The notes below the pieces were generated by a model, which had not been told where the DNA came from, did no database searches, and saw only the letters and a list, made by a program, of their open reading frames with translations. Below, piece by piece: positions 8,033 through 16,189 of a stretch of 64,000 bases of DNA. Location of the stretch: the NCBI RefSeq assembly GCF_013408175.1, contig NZ_JACBYW010000007.1:203894-267893 (forward strand), given 5' to 3'. Position numbers and translations under genes: made by a program. Origin of the DNA: Actinopolyspora biskrensis. GTDB taxonomy: Bacteria; Actinomycetota; Actinomycetes; Mycobacteriales; Pseudonocardiaceae. Each line of letters begins with the position of its first letter. Position 1 is the stretch's first letter.

Positions 8033-9136
8033 GTGACAGCGCGAGATCCGTTGATCGTCACCAGGGACGTCGGACTGGCCGAGGAGCTTTCCCGGATCGC
8101 GGCGGCGGCCGGACGTGAACCGCGCCGGGCCGCACCGGAGGACGTCGGGGAGGGGTGGAGAACGGCTCGGCCGGTACTGCTCGATCCCTGCGCCGCCGCG
8201 GAGTGCACGGCTGCCGGACTGCCCCGCAGGACGGGGACGGTCCTGGTGAGCAGAGATCCCGAGCCGGACTTCTGGCGCGAGGCGTTCCGGCACGGAGCAC
8301 GACACGCGGTGGGGCTTCCCGAGGACGAGCAGTGGTTGGTCGAGCTGTTGGCCGGTCTCACCGAGGAGCCGGTCTCCGGTGCGGGCAGCGTGTTGGCTGT
8401 GCTGGGTGGCTGCGGTGGAGCGGGCGCCTCGGTGTTCGCCGCGTTGACGGCGGTGCTGGCCGCCGGGGAGGGCCGCCGCTGCATGCTGCTCGACTGCGAT
8501 CCGCTCGGTGGCGGTTTGGACTTCGCGCTCGGGGAGGAGCGTGCGGACGGGGTGCGGTGGTCGGAGCTGTCCATCGGCACGGGCAGGGTGACCGCGGACG
8601 CCCTGCGGGAGGCGCTGCCGACCAGGCGGTTCGGCTCCGGAGTGCTTTCCCTGCTGTGCCCGGGGCGGTCGGGACGGGGGGAAGGGATCACGAAGAGCTC
8701 GGTCGAAGCCGTCGTCGAGGCCGGGGCGCGAGCGGGTGAGACCGTGGTTTGCGACCTGCCGCGGACGCTCGACGAACCGTCCGCGGAGGTGCTGCGCCGG
8801 GCGGATCTGACCGCTGTCGTGATCCCGGCCGAAGTCCGCGCCTGCGCGGCGGCCGGGAGGCTGTTGACCTCGCTGCGGGAGCGGACCGACGCCGTGCGAG
8901 CCGTCGTGCGCGGTCCGGCGCCCGGTGGACTGGAAGTCTCCGACGTCCGGCGTTCGGTCGATGTGGAGATACTGGCCACCATGCGCGCGGATCCGCGCAT
9001 GGCCGGGCTCGTGGACCGATTCGGACTGTACGCGCTGGGGTCGGGAACGCGTGGCCCCTCGGTGCGGGCTGCCCGGAAGGTGCTCGGGGCCCTGGCCGAG
9101 ACAAGGCGGGAAACGGGTGACTCGGACTTCCGGTGA
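8033..9136 (+). CDS. ssd: Septum site-determining / TadZ-CpaE-like protein Ssd
   Basis: A 367-residue MinD/ParA-like ATPase-fold protein, the first gene of the actinobacterial Tad locus. An N-terminal receiver-like domain (about 1-105) is followed by the P-loop domain, where the Walker A region reads GGCGGAGASVF without the usual lysine. That is typical of this family, so it probably binds nucleotide poorly. LLDCDPLGGGLDFALG is the switch-like segment. TadZ/CpaE proteins localise the pilus machinery; mycobacterial Ssd has been linked to septum formation. The GTG at 8033 has GGGGAGG 5 bases upstream, so I dropped the 58 preceding open codons. Confidence 0.85.
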   Translation: MTARDPLIVTRDVGLAEELSRIAAAAGREPRRAAPEDVGEGWRTARPVLLDPCAAAECTAAGLPRRTGTVLVSRDPEPDFWREAFRHGARHAVGLPEDEQWLVELLAGLTEEPVSGAGSVLAVLGGCGGAGASVFAALTAVLAAGEGRRCMLLDCDPLGGGLDFALGEERADGVRWSELSIGTGRVTADALREALPTRRFGSGVLSLLCPGRSGRGEGITKSSVEAVVEAGARAGETVVCDLPRTLDEPSAEVLRRADLTAVVIPAEVRACAAAGRLLTSLRERTDAVRAVVRGPAPGGLEVSDVRRSVDVEILATMRADPRMAGLVDRFGLYALGSGTRGPSVRAARKVLGALAETRRETGDSDFR

Positions 9137-9816
9137 ACGCCGTGCTCGCGGTGCCGGTACTCGGCGCCGATCACGGGAGTCGTGCCGCGTCCGGAGAGCA
9201 ATTCGAGCGGGGAGATCGAATTTCGATGTCACGATGATTTCGATTCGAGCACCTGATCGATAAATGATCCGGCGGAACCTGTTGAGTGTGGTATGAGTAA
9301 TGAATGTGCGGGTCGTTCCGGAGCGGGTCGGCCGCGGTGGTGTGACACAGTGGTGCGAGCGGATCCGCGGGGTGGCGCGGCTCCTTCGGGGGTGATCGCG
9401 CCGAAAGAGCTCTCGGGTGTCACGCGGCGAGCGTTTCGCCTGCTGTGGACGGTTCCGGGCAGCACCCCGCCGGGAGAGGAATTCGGCGTTTCCGGCGGAA
9501 CCGTTCGGCGTTTATCCCGGGTCGTTGATCTCGTTCGCGGAAAGATTTCGGGTGGAGGGTAACCGACCGAGCGGTTGTGCGCACGGTGCCTTGGAGAGGT
9601 GCGCCACGTGGAAACCCGATCGGTTCCGATCATCCGGAGGGTTCCGCGGGTGGGGCCGAATTCGATCCGGCGAAGCGCGGAGGATGCCGGTAAACTTGCC
9701 ACGGCGTTCTTCGGGGTGGCCGCTGTTTTGACGAATGAGGCCCTCTTTCGAGGTCACCCGAATGGATCCGTTTTGGATCCGCGGTTAATTCGCACCGTAC
9801 TGGTAGGAGGTTCGCG
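9137..9816. other. Intergenic stretch, ssd to hypothetical gene
   Basis: 680 bases, less GC-rich than the flanks, with no ORF that has a credible start. Just after the ssd stop are ATCGAA/TTCGAT-type palindromic elements (about 9207-9245). A GGATCC pair separated by 5 bases lies near 9765-9781, about 40 bases before the next gene. No promoter is called with confidence. Confidence 0.4.
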
Positions 9817-10197
9817 GTGTCCGAGTCTTCCCAGATCGTCCCACGGCCGATGGATATCACGATTGCCGAGAGTGTCGTTCGGACGGCTACCGGTTCCACC
9901 GATTCCGACTTGGTCGACGAGATCGCCCTGGTCCTGTACCGCCACTCCGCGTTCAGCTCCGAACTGGCCGACAGCGCGGGGCGGGGACTGCTTTCGGCGG
10001 AGGAGGTGACGGAGGTCAGCGCGCGTGCTCACGCCGCGACCGAGCGGGAGATCCAACGTGTTCTGGACACCGCTGTCCGGGAGGAGCGGCACCCGGTCGC
10101 TCCGAGTCCGCGGAAGCAGCCGGCCGTCGAGACCTGTGAAACGAGTTCCCGCTCCTCGTCCCGCACGGCCGCCACGATGCTGGGTGTGCACCCCTGA
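9817..10197 (+). CDS. Hypothetical protein, soluble, 126 residues
   Basis: Not recognised. GTG start with AGGAGG 6 bases upstream, so translation is likely. The first 90 residues look helical (DLVDEIALVLYRHS, LLSAEEVTEVSARAHAATEREIQRVLD), and the last 30 are Ser/Arg-rich and probably disordered. There is no signal or membrane helix. It lies inside the ssd-tadA interval, so an accessory Tad role is possible but unsupported. The gene is followed at once by a T5/A7 tract. Confidence 0.6.
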   Translation: MSESSQIVPRPMDITIAESVVRTATGSTDSDLVDEIALVLYRHSAFSSELADSAGRGLLSAEEVTEVSARAHAATEREIQRVLDTAVREERHPVAPSPRKQPAVETCETSSRSSSRTAATMLGVHP

Positions 10198-10349
10198 ACT
10201 TTTTGTGAAAAAAATTCGAGTTAGTTCGGCTGGACCCGGATCGGCCAAGCCGGTGAAGACGCGCTGCTGTGAGCGGGCCCCGCTGAACACGGGGCGCGAC
10301 CTGTACGGCGGGGTGTGGACGACCGCCGCTCCCGGCCCGGTTTCGCGTC

Positions 10350-10538
10350 TCACGGCCCGGGCAGGCTGAACGGCGAATTGACGTGGTCGATGAGGGAGTC
10401 CAGTTCCGCGAGTCGTTTTCGCAGTTCTTCCGACCTTTCGAGGTCGGTGCTCTCCTCCAGCTCGGCGGCCAGTTCTCCGTAGCGGGTCAGCAGCGTGGCG
10501 AAGTCTCCGGAGGGCGGTTCCCACCTCTGCTCGTTCAC
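10350..10538 (-). CDS. Small helical hypothetical protein, 62 residues
   Basis: Not recognised. GTG start with GGAG about 7 bases upstream. The sequence is charged and heptad-like (LLTRYGELAAELEESTDLERSEELRKRLAELDSLI is helical throughout), which suggests a short coiled coil. It reads opposite to the surrounding Tad genes. It could be an adaptor or a spurious ORF, though its composition favours a real protein. Confidence 0.5.
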   Translation of the reverse strand: MNEQRWEPPSGDFATLLTRYGELAAELEESTDLERSEELRKRLAELDSLIDHVNSPFSLPGP

Positions 10539-10949
10539 GTCGGTCTCCGTTCTTCCGCGTGTTTTCCGGCTCCCTGCTTACCCGAGTGGCGGTATGACAA
10601 CACGCCGTCGGCCGTTGAATCACAACGCCGCCCCGTTTTTGTACTCCCACTGTCGGGTGTTTTTGTGGTGTTTCGGGTTTCAAGTGGCGGTGGTGTTGCC
10701 CACTTGAATCGATCGAGTGATCGAAACGTTTCCGTGCGTGATTGAACTCCCCTGCATCTCGCCCGATGGTGTCAGGGAGTTGGTTACTCTTCGCGTTTGG
10801 GCGGAGCTCGTCGTGCGAGTTGTCCACAGGAAACGGAGGTCTCCACAGCTCGCGGAATCTCGTATTGGAAACGTCGTCGAAGCGGATCAGTGTGGTTGCT
10901 GAGCCCGAAAGGACGGCTTCCGACCTCCGAGAGAAAGCGAGGAGCTCCG
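10539..10949. promoter_or_regulatory. Upstream region of tadA with a 9-bp inverted repeat
   Basis: A 411-base gene-free interval between a minus-strand small gene and tadA. Perfect 9-bp arms TTCAAGTGG/CCACTTGAA lie at 10679-10687 and 10700-10708 with a 12-base spacer. There is no T-run after the second arm. The area is unusually T-rich (several T4-T5 runs) for this genome. It is a plausible operator or promoter region for the tad operon. Confidence 0.4.
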
Positions 10950-12173
10950 ATGTTCGTGGATCCCGAAGGAGGCGCGGGGAAAACGGCCCAGGCTACGTCG
11001 GGCCGTGTGACGGAGGAACTCGTCTCCCGGGTCCGGGGACGGCTGGTGGCGGCAGGAGGGGATGTCACGGCGCGGGCGATGGCGACGGCGGTACGGGAGG
11101 AAGCGGAGACTCCGCTCGGGGACGGTGAGGTGCTGGCCGCGATTCGGCAGTTGCGGAGGGAGTTCCTCGGGGCGGGTGCGCTGGAGGAGTTGCTGAACGA
11201 ACCCGGTGTGACCGATGTCCTGGTGACCGGGCCGCACGAGGTGTGGGTCGATCGTGGACGGGGACTGGAGCGCTCGCACATCGGCTTCGCCGATGAACAG
11301 GAGGTTCGCCGCCTGGCCCAGCGGTTGGCCGCGGCCACCGGACGCAGACTCGATGACGCACGACCGTGGGTGGACGGGTGGTTGCCCGAAACGGCGGAAG
11401 GGGCCGCCGTGCGCTTGCACGCCGTGCTGGCTCCGGTCTCCGCGAAGGGAACCTGCGTCTCACTGCGCGTGCTGCGTCCGGCGACGCACGACCTGGAAAG
11501 CCTGCGAAGACTGGGAACCTTCGACTCGACCACGGCCTGCCTGCTGCGCTCGCTCGTGTCCGCCCGCTCGGCCTTCCTGGTCTCCGGCAGTACCGGAGCG
11601 GGGAAAACCACCCTGCTGGCGGCGATGCTCGGTGAGGTTTCCGGGAGCGAAAGGATCGTGTGCGTGGAGGAGGCCGGGGAACTGCACCCCGCGCATCCGC
11701 ACGTGGTTCGGCTCGTGACCAGGCCGCCGAACATCGAGGGCACCGGAGAGATCCACACCCGTGATCTGGTGCGGCAGGCATTGCGGATGAGACCGGACCG
11801 ACTGGTGGTCGGTGAGGCACGGGGTGCCGAGGTGTGCGACCTGCTGGCCGCGCTGAACACCGGACACGAGGGTGGCGCGGGGACCGTGCACGCCAATTCC
11901 CCGGAGGAGGTCCCGGCACGGATGGAGGCGCTCGGGGTGCACGGCGGGATGGGGCGGGACGCGCTGCACAGCCAGCTTTCGGCCGCCGTCCGGGTGGTGC
12001 TGCACATGCACCGCGATGCCTCCAGGGGCAGGCATCTTTCCGGGATAGGGGTGCTCCGTCGCGACGGAGCACACACCGGCGTGGTTCCGGCCTGGGAACT
12101 CGACGGCGGCTGGGGACCGGCCCGGGACGAACTGCTGGCCATGCTTCCCGAGCACGGTTCGGAGGTCGTATGA
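10950..12173 (+). CDS. tadA: Tad secretion ATPase TadA/CpaF
   Basis: A 407-residue type II/IV secretion-type ATPase powering Flp pilus assembly from the cytoplasmic face. It has an N-terminal domain (about 30-180), a Walker A box GSTGAGKTT near 213-221, an Asp/Glu box (CVEEAGELHP) and a Walker B-like RLVVGEARGAE near 285-294, followed by a His-box region (GTVHANSPEE). The ATG at 10950 follows GCGAGGAG; the 51 open codons before it have no start signal. The stop overlaps the tadB start (ATGA), so the two are translationally coupled. Confidence 0.92.
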   Translation: MFVDPEGGAGKTAQATSGRVTEELVSRVRGRLVAAGGDVTARAMATAVREEAETPLGDGEVLAAIRQLRREFLGAGALEELLNEPGVTDVLVTGPHEVWVDRGRGLERSHIGFADEQEVRRLAQRLAAATGRRLDDARPWVDGWLPETAEGAAVRLHAVLAPVSAKGTCVSLRVLRPATHDLESLRRLGTFDSTTACLLRSLVSARSAFLVSGSTGAGKTTLLAAMLGEVSGSERIVCVEEAGELHPAHPHVVRLVTRPPNIEGTGEIHTRDLVRQALRMRPDRLVVGEARGAEVCDLLAALNTGHEGGAGTVHANSPEEVPARMEALGVHGGMGRDALHSQLSAAVRVVLHMHRDASRGRHLSGIGVLRRDGAHTGVVPAWELDGGWGPARDELLAMLPEHGSEVV

Positions 12174-13012
12174 CGGACTTCGACGGGATGCGACAGGTCT
12201 TTTCGGGGCAGGTTCTGCTGCCCGCGCTGCTCGCGATCGCCTCGGCGGTCTGGCCTCTGCCCGGTGCCGCCCGCAGGCTGAACCACGGAGGTGACCCCGC
12301 GACTCGGCGTGCCGGACCGAGTCCCGCGCTCGTCCGTACGGCCGTCCTCGGCGGTACGACCCTGCTCGGGGGCCTGGCGCTGGGACCGGCCGGCTCCGCC
12401 TCGGGAGCGCTGCTGGCGGCGCTGGCGGTGCGGCATCGCGATCGGAGGGTGCGGACCACCCGCGGGCTGCGTTCGCTGGCCGAACTGGCCGCGGGACTAC
12501 GGGTGCTGATCGGAGAACTGGGAACCGGGGCTCATCCGAGCGCCGCGGCCGCGAGTGCCTCCGCCGACACGGAAGGGGCGGTTTCCGAACTGTTCGGCGA
12601 TCTCGCGGTGACTTCCAGACTGGGCGGTACTCCGGCCGAGAGCCTGGGGGCGAAACGCCCGCCGGAGGAGCTGCTCCCGGCGATGGCCCGTTTCACGCGG
12701 TGCTGGCGAATGTCCGAACAACACGGTGTCGCTCTGGGACGACTGCTGGAGACGGTGCGGGAGGACGTCGAGCACCGGGTACGCGTCGTCCGGGACATCG
12801 ACTCCAAACTGGCCGGGCCACGTGCCACGGCAGCGGTGTTGAGCGGACTGCCGCTGCTCGGGCTGCTGCTGGGCGAAGCGGGCGGAGCCGATCCGCTCGG
12901 TGTGCTCGTCTCCGGGCCGGCGGGGCAGTTTCTGCTGCTGGCCGGAACGGTGTTGCTGTGTGCCGGGGTGCTGTGGATCCAGCGGTTGACCGAGGTGGCG
13001 ATGCGGCCGTGA
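12170..13012 (+). CDS. tadB: Tad inner-membrane platform protein TadB
   Basis: A 280-residue T2SS-F-domain membrane protein that forms the platform for the TadA ATPase. It has N-terminal hydrophobic segments (about 15-30 and 55-85), a cytoplasmic helical F domain containing RFTRCWRMSEQHGVALGRLLETV, and two C-terminal helices (about 225-245 and 250-272). The start ATG overlaps the tadA stop by 4 bases, and the stop overlaps the tadC GTG. Some actinobacterial TadB/TadC are shorter than their Gram-negative relatives, as here. Confidence 0.88.
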   Translation: MTDFDGMRQVFSGQVLLPALLAIASAVWPLPGAARRLNHGGDPATRRAGPSPALVRTAVLGGTTLLGGLALGPAGSASGALLAALAVRHRDRRVRTTRGLRSLAELAAGLRVLIGELGTGAHPSAAAASASADTEGAVSELFGDLAVTSRLGGTPAESLGAKRPPEELLPAMARFTRCWRMSEQHGVALGRLLETVREDVEHRVRVVRDIDSKLAGPRATAAVLSGLPLLGLLLGEAGGADPLGVLVSGPAGQFLLLAGTVLLCAGVLWIQRLTEVAMRP

Positions 13013-13794
13013 TCCGAACGATCTACCTCCCCGCTGCTCTGGTAGCGGCGACTTTGGCTTGCGCGATCGCACTGTCCGGGTGCGGGACCGCGCGGAGTCG
13101 CCTGGGTGCGCTCGGAGTTTCGCCGGTGGGTTTCCTGCCCGGCCCGTTCACCGCGAGGCGCGGCGAGCGGAGTGCGCCGCCGAAGGTGGTTTCGCGGCTT
13201 CCGCGCGGAACGCTCGTCTCGTGTGGTGCGGCCGTGCTCACCGCCCTGATGGGTTTTCTGCTGGTTGGTCCGGGGATCGCCGTGCTCGCTGGTACCGGTG
13301 TCGGGTGGTCGGTTTCCAGAGTGCTCGGTCGGAGCGGGGCCCGGAGCACGACCCACCCGCTCGGAGTGGCCTCCGGTTGGAACCTGCTGGCAGTGGGACT
13401 CCGAGCCGGTCTGTCGACGACGGTGTTGCTGCGCGAGGTGGCCGAGGAGTTCGAGGGGGCGGCCGCGGAGGGGCTACGCGAAGTGGCCTGTGCCCTCGAA
13501 CTGGGGACCGATTCCGTGTCCGCTTGGGAACCCGCGCTGCGACACTCCGAGACGGCTGAGCTGGCGCGGGCGGCACGGCGCAGCGCGCGCAGTGGCAGCG
13601 GGTTGGCGAGAGTGGCCGACGAGTTGATCGTACGAGCCCGTGAAGAGGTGCGGGAGGACGCCGCGGCTCGGGCCGGACGTGTGGAGGTGTGGGTTTCGGC
13701 GCCGCTGGGGCTGTGCTTTCTGCCCGCGTTTTTCTGCCTGGGAGTGCTGCCCGTCGTGCTGGGGATGCTGCAGCGTCTCGGTCCGCACTGGTGA
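13009..13794 (+). CDS. tadC: Tad inner-membrane platform protein TadC
   Basis: A 261-residue second T2SS-F-domain protein, partner of TadB. It begins at a GTG overlapping the tadB stop (GTGA). An N-terminal hydrophobic helix (about 3-20), a pair near 65-95, the central cytoplasmic F domain (ALRHSETAELARAARRSARSGSGLARV) and a C-terminal helix (about 230-252) are visible. The role follows from family and position; it is co-translated with tadA and tadB. Confidence 0.85.
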   Translation: MIRTIYLPAALVAATLACAIALSGCGTARSRLGALGVSPVGFLPGPFTARRGERSAPPKVVSRLPRGTLVSCGAAVLTALMGFLLVGPGIAVLAGTGVGWSVSRVLGRSGARSTTHPLGVASGWNLLAVGLRAGLSTTVLLREVAEEFEGAAAEGLREVACALELGTDSVSAWEPALRHSETAELARAARRSARSGSGLARVADELIVRAREEVREDAAARAGRVEVWVSAPLGLCFLPAFFCLGVLPVVLGMLQRLGPHW

Positions 13795-13820
13795 GCGGAG
13801 TTCTCGGAGCCGAGCGCTCG

Positions 13821-13867
13821 GAGGGGGCGTTTTCGGGTGACGCCCTCGTGGAGTCGGCGTCGACTCC
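13821..13867 (+). other. Two hairpins between tadC and the pilin gene
   Basis: A stem with GAGGG...GCGT/ACGCCCTC arms (about 13821-13848) is followed by GGAGTCG/CGACTCC at 13850-13856/13861-13867 with a 4-base loop. Neither has a T-run. They may set the relative level or processing of pilin mRNA against the platform genes, as happens where a major pilin follows assembly genes. Confidence 0.35.
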
Positions 13868-13957
13868 TCCGGTTCCCCGAGTCGGACGGGCCCGACTCGT
13901 CGGAGGGGAGCTTTTCGGAATGGTTCGTTCGTGATCGATCGGTGAGAGGGGACGACG

Positions 13958-14278
13958 ATGATGCTGATCAGTGGGGTTCTCCGGGCGTGGTGGTGTACGG
14001 CCGTGGCCCGAACGTGGCTACCCGATGTCGGGGTGACCCGCTCACGAGACCGCGGTGGGCTCCGCCGACCGGCGAGCTGGGGCGGGGGAGAGCGGAAGAC
14101 ATCGGTGACCCGCAGGATTCGCGGTGGTGACGAGGGGATGAGCACGGCCGAATACGCCGTCGGAACGATCGCGGCGGCCGCTTTCGCCGGATTGCTCTAC
14201 ACGGTCGTCACGAGTGACGCGGTCACCGAGGCGTTGACCTCGTTGTTGCGCAGCGCCCTCTCCGGGGAGGCCGGGTGA
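13958..14278 (+). CDS. Flp-type prepilin, DUF4244
   Basis: A small type IVb pilin. The class signature is GMSTAEYAVG: cleavage after Gly with Glu at +5 and Tyr at +6. A 20-residue hydrophobic stem (IAAAAFAGLLYTVV) and a short C-terminal helix follow. The called ATG follows AGGGG by 6 bases but gives an unusually long leader of about 60 residues. A GTG at 14105 would give an 11-residue leader (MTRRIRGGDEG), which is more like classical Flp, though its ribosome site is weaker. The extra leader contains repeat copy B, so the real start is open. The stop overlaps the next GTG. Confidence 0.75.
   Translation: MMLISGVLRAWWCTAVARTWLPDVGVTRSRDRGGLRRPASWGGGERKTSVTRRIRGGDEGMSTAEYAVGTIAAAAFAGLLYTVVTSDAVTEALTSLLRSALSGEAG
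14017..14066 (+). repeat. Dispersed repeat, copy B
   Basis: Core GCTACCCGATGTCGGGG followed by CCCGCTCACGAGACCGCGG, most like copy A. Resemblance to copy C also extends about 45 bases to the left (GGGGTTCTC and GGCCC-GAA blocks). It lies in the disputed leader of the DUF4244 pilin gene. Confidence 0.5.
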
Positions 14279-14760
14279 TCGCGGGAGGGGGAACGCGCCT
14301 CCGGAGCGGTGTAGGTGCGGAACTCGAGGACGCGGACACCGGGTACGCGGGAGCGTGGCAACCGGACCCGGGATGTGCGGGCACCGGCTCCGACGAGGGG
14401 ACGGTCACCGTGGAAGCGGCGCTGGGGATCTGTTCGGTGGTGATCGTGTTCGCCCTGGCAGCGGGCGGGCTCGCCACCGTGATCACTCAACTGCGGTGCA
14501 CCGGTGCCGCCGCGGAAATCGCCCGTCTCACCGCGCGAGGGGACACGGACGGGATCGCGGAGCGGGTCGGGGGGAGCCTTCCGGAAGGAGCCGATTTCGA
14601 GGTCACCGAAAGCGAGGGGCGGGTCTCGGTCTCGGTTTCGGCTCCGCCGGTCGGGAGGCTGGTGCCGGGGAGGCTGAGTGCCGAAGCGTACGCGGTGCTC
14701 GAACCGGGGGTGAGCGGTTCCGTCGTGCGGCGGGACACCGGTCGGGAGCACCCCGGATGA
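14275..14760 (+). CDS. TadE-like pseudopilin
   Basis: A 161-residue TadE-family protein of the Tad locus. A polar N-terminus of about 40 residues precedes the processing-site-like DEGTVTVEAALG (Glu at +5-type position) and one membrane helix (about 48-70). A globular beta-containing domain should face outward. It starts at a GTG overlapping the pilin stop and ends overlapping the next ATG (ATGA), so it is part of the coupled chain. Minor pseudopilins of this type are thought to prime or modify Flp pili. Confidence 0.78.
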   Translation: MIAGGGTRLRSGVGAELEDADTGYAGAWQPDPGCAGTGSDEGTVTVEAALGICSVVIVFALAAGGLATVITQLRCTGAAAEIARLTARGDTDGIAERVGGSLPEGADFEVTESEGRVSVSVSAPPVGRLVPGRLSAEAYAVLEPGVSGSVVRRDTGREHPG

Positions 14761-15269
14761 ACGGGGGGTGGAGTGGTCGACGGAAACCGTCCCTGGATCC
14801 GTGCGCGGTGTTCGGGAAGTGGGCGAGCGGGGGCCGCCGAAGCGCCGGGCAGCTCCCCGCCGAAGACCGGGGCCCCGATGGAGAGCAGGGCCCCGATGGA
14901 GACCGGGGATCCGGCACTGTCGTGGGAGCCGTGCTGGTCGTGGCGCTGTTGACTCTGTTCTGGACAGGGGTCCAGTTCGGAGCGACAGTGGTGGCCGGGC
15001 ACCGGGTCCGGGCAGCGGCGGACCTCGCCGCACTGGCCGCGGCCTCGTACGCTTCCCGGGGTGAGCGCGCTGCTTGTGATCGTGCCGAATGGGTGGTGCG
15101 CGGTATGGACGCGACACTGCTTTCCTGCGAGCGGAACGGGGCGCGCTTTCGGGTGCGCACCGAAGCGGTCCGCGAGAGCGGTATTCCGGGGTCCCGCCGT
15201 GTGACGGGACGGGCGCTGGCCGGTCCGGCACACGGTGAGCGGCATCACTCGGACCACTCGTCACGCTGA
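14757..15269 (+). CDS. TadE/TadG-like membrane protein (Rv3654c-type)
   Basis: A 170-residue protein, last of the coupled Tad chain. A charged N-terminus of about 50 residues with a DGEQGPDGDRG-type segment leads to GSGTVVGAVLVVALLTLFWTG, a single helix, then the conserved HRVRAAADLAALAAAS, typical of TadG/'helicase-secretion neighbourhood TadE-like' proteins. Two cysteines (CDRAEW and LLSCERNG) could pair outside the membrane. The ATG overlaps the previous stop. Confidence 0.78.
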   Translation: MNGGWSGRRKPSLDPCAVFGKWASGGRRSAGQLPAEDRGPDGEQGPDGDRGSGTVVGAVLVVALLTLFWTGVQFGATVVAGHRVRAAADLAALAAASYASRGERAACDRAEWVVRGMDATLLSCERNGARFRVRTEAVRESGIPGSRRVTGRALAGPAHGERHHSDHSSR

Positions 15270-15402
15270 ATTCTTCGGTCGTGCTGTTGCCTCGATCACG
15301 CTCGTCGCCTTCCGCCTACCGGTCGTCGACGCGGGGGTGTACTCGGCCCCGCCCCTTGACGTTTCTTGGGGGTACGAGCCCGAACCAAGGAGGCGAAACG
15401 GA

Positions 15403-16047
15403 ATGGATTTGGCGGCGGAAGGTTGGCACAGCGCCTTCCGAATCGAGCTGCGCGTGCAGGTCCTCGAACTGGCTTCGCGTGGCTGGCCGGTTTTCCCCGG
15501 AACGTATCCGGTCGTCGGTGGCTGGGACGGTCACGAGAGCACGGGCGTTCTCTCCGGACGGGAAGACGTCACGGAGGGACCGCTGCCGGTTCGACGGGAC
15601 TGGTCGAACGAACTCGTGGGGACGGACAACATCGCCGCGTGGTGGTCGGAGCGTCCGTACAGCGTTCTGCTGGCCACCGGGACGGACATCGAGGCGATCG
15701 AGGTCGACGCCGACCACGGCCGGCGCACCGCCCGCGCACTGCGGGCTTCGGGGAGCCCGGTTCCGATAGCCGCCACCCCGCACGGCCGGTGGTACTTCCT
15801 GACCACCGGAGGACAGCGGTTGGACGGTGAGCTCGCGGACGAGGGGGTGGTGCTGCACTCGGAGGGCAGCTGGATTCCGCTCCCGCCGTCGACCTTCCCG
15901 CAGGGAGTTCTGCACTGGAGAGTCAAACCGCAGGTGTGCGGCTGGCGACTGCCCGAGCCGGAACACGTGCAGGAGGCGCTGCTCACGGGGCTGCACGATC
16001 TGGCCGAGCGCAGTGGTGTGGGTTCTCGACCGCTCGTCGCGGTGTAG
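15403..16047 (+). CDS. Bifunctional DNA primase/polymerase-domain protein
   Basis: A 214-residue protein of the prim-pol type (PF09250-like). Visible family features are the N-terminal ALxLASRGWPVFPG-like opening (LELASRGWPVFPGTYP), NIAAWWSERPYSVLLATG, the acidic metal-binding IEVDADH (DxD), and WYFLTTGG with a later SWIPLPPS strand. It is a stand-alone catalytic domain with no helicase part. AAGGAGG lies 9 bases before the ATG at 15403, which decides the start. Homologues near actinobacterial Tad loci are usually of unknown role; DNA repair synthesis is one possibility. Confidence 0.75.
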   Translation: MDLAAEGWHSAFRIELRVQVLELASRGWPVFPGTYPVVGGWDGHESTGVLSGREDVTEGPLPVRRDWSNELVGTDNIAAWWSERPYSVLLATGTDIEAIEVDADHGRRTARALRASGSPVPIAATPHGRWYFLTTGGQRLDGELADEGVVLHSEGSWIPLPPSTFPQGVLHWRVKPQVCGWRLPEPEHVQEALLTGLHDLAERSGVGSRPLVAV

Positions 16048-16189
16048 GACGGGAGAACTTCGCCGGCTCGGTTCGTGTGACGGCGCCGTCAGCTCGGGTG
16101 GTGTTTTCGGCGCCGGTAGCCCCGGAAGGAAGACCACTGCCCGGTGGGCGAGACGAGCGCACCGGGCACCTGACAGAGCACCACCGGGT

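Noticed and set aside
8400..8440. Missing Walker A lysine in Ssd as a disabling mutation
   Set aside because: Degenerate P-loops without the lysine are normal for TadZ/Ssd proteins.
7534..9201. 555-codon open frame on the minus strand opposite ssd
   Set aside because: Arg/Ser/Pro-rich translation with no family features; typical antisense shadow in GC-rich DNA.
9293..9562. 89-codon frame between ssd and the next gene
   Set aside because: No ribosome site, no recognisable features, in lower-GC intergenic DNA.
16078..16091. 14-bp palindrome between the prim-pol and helicase genes as a terminator
   Set aside because: Too short without a T-run, and such GC palindromes are common in this DNA.
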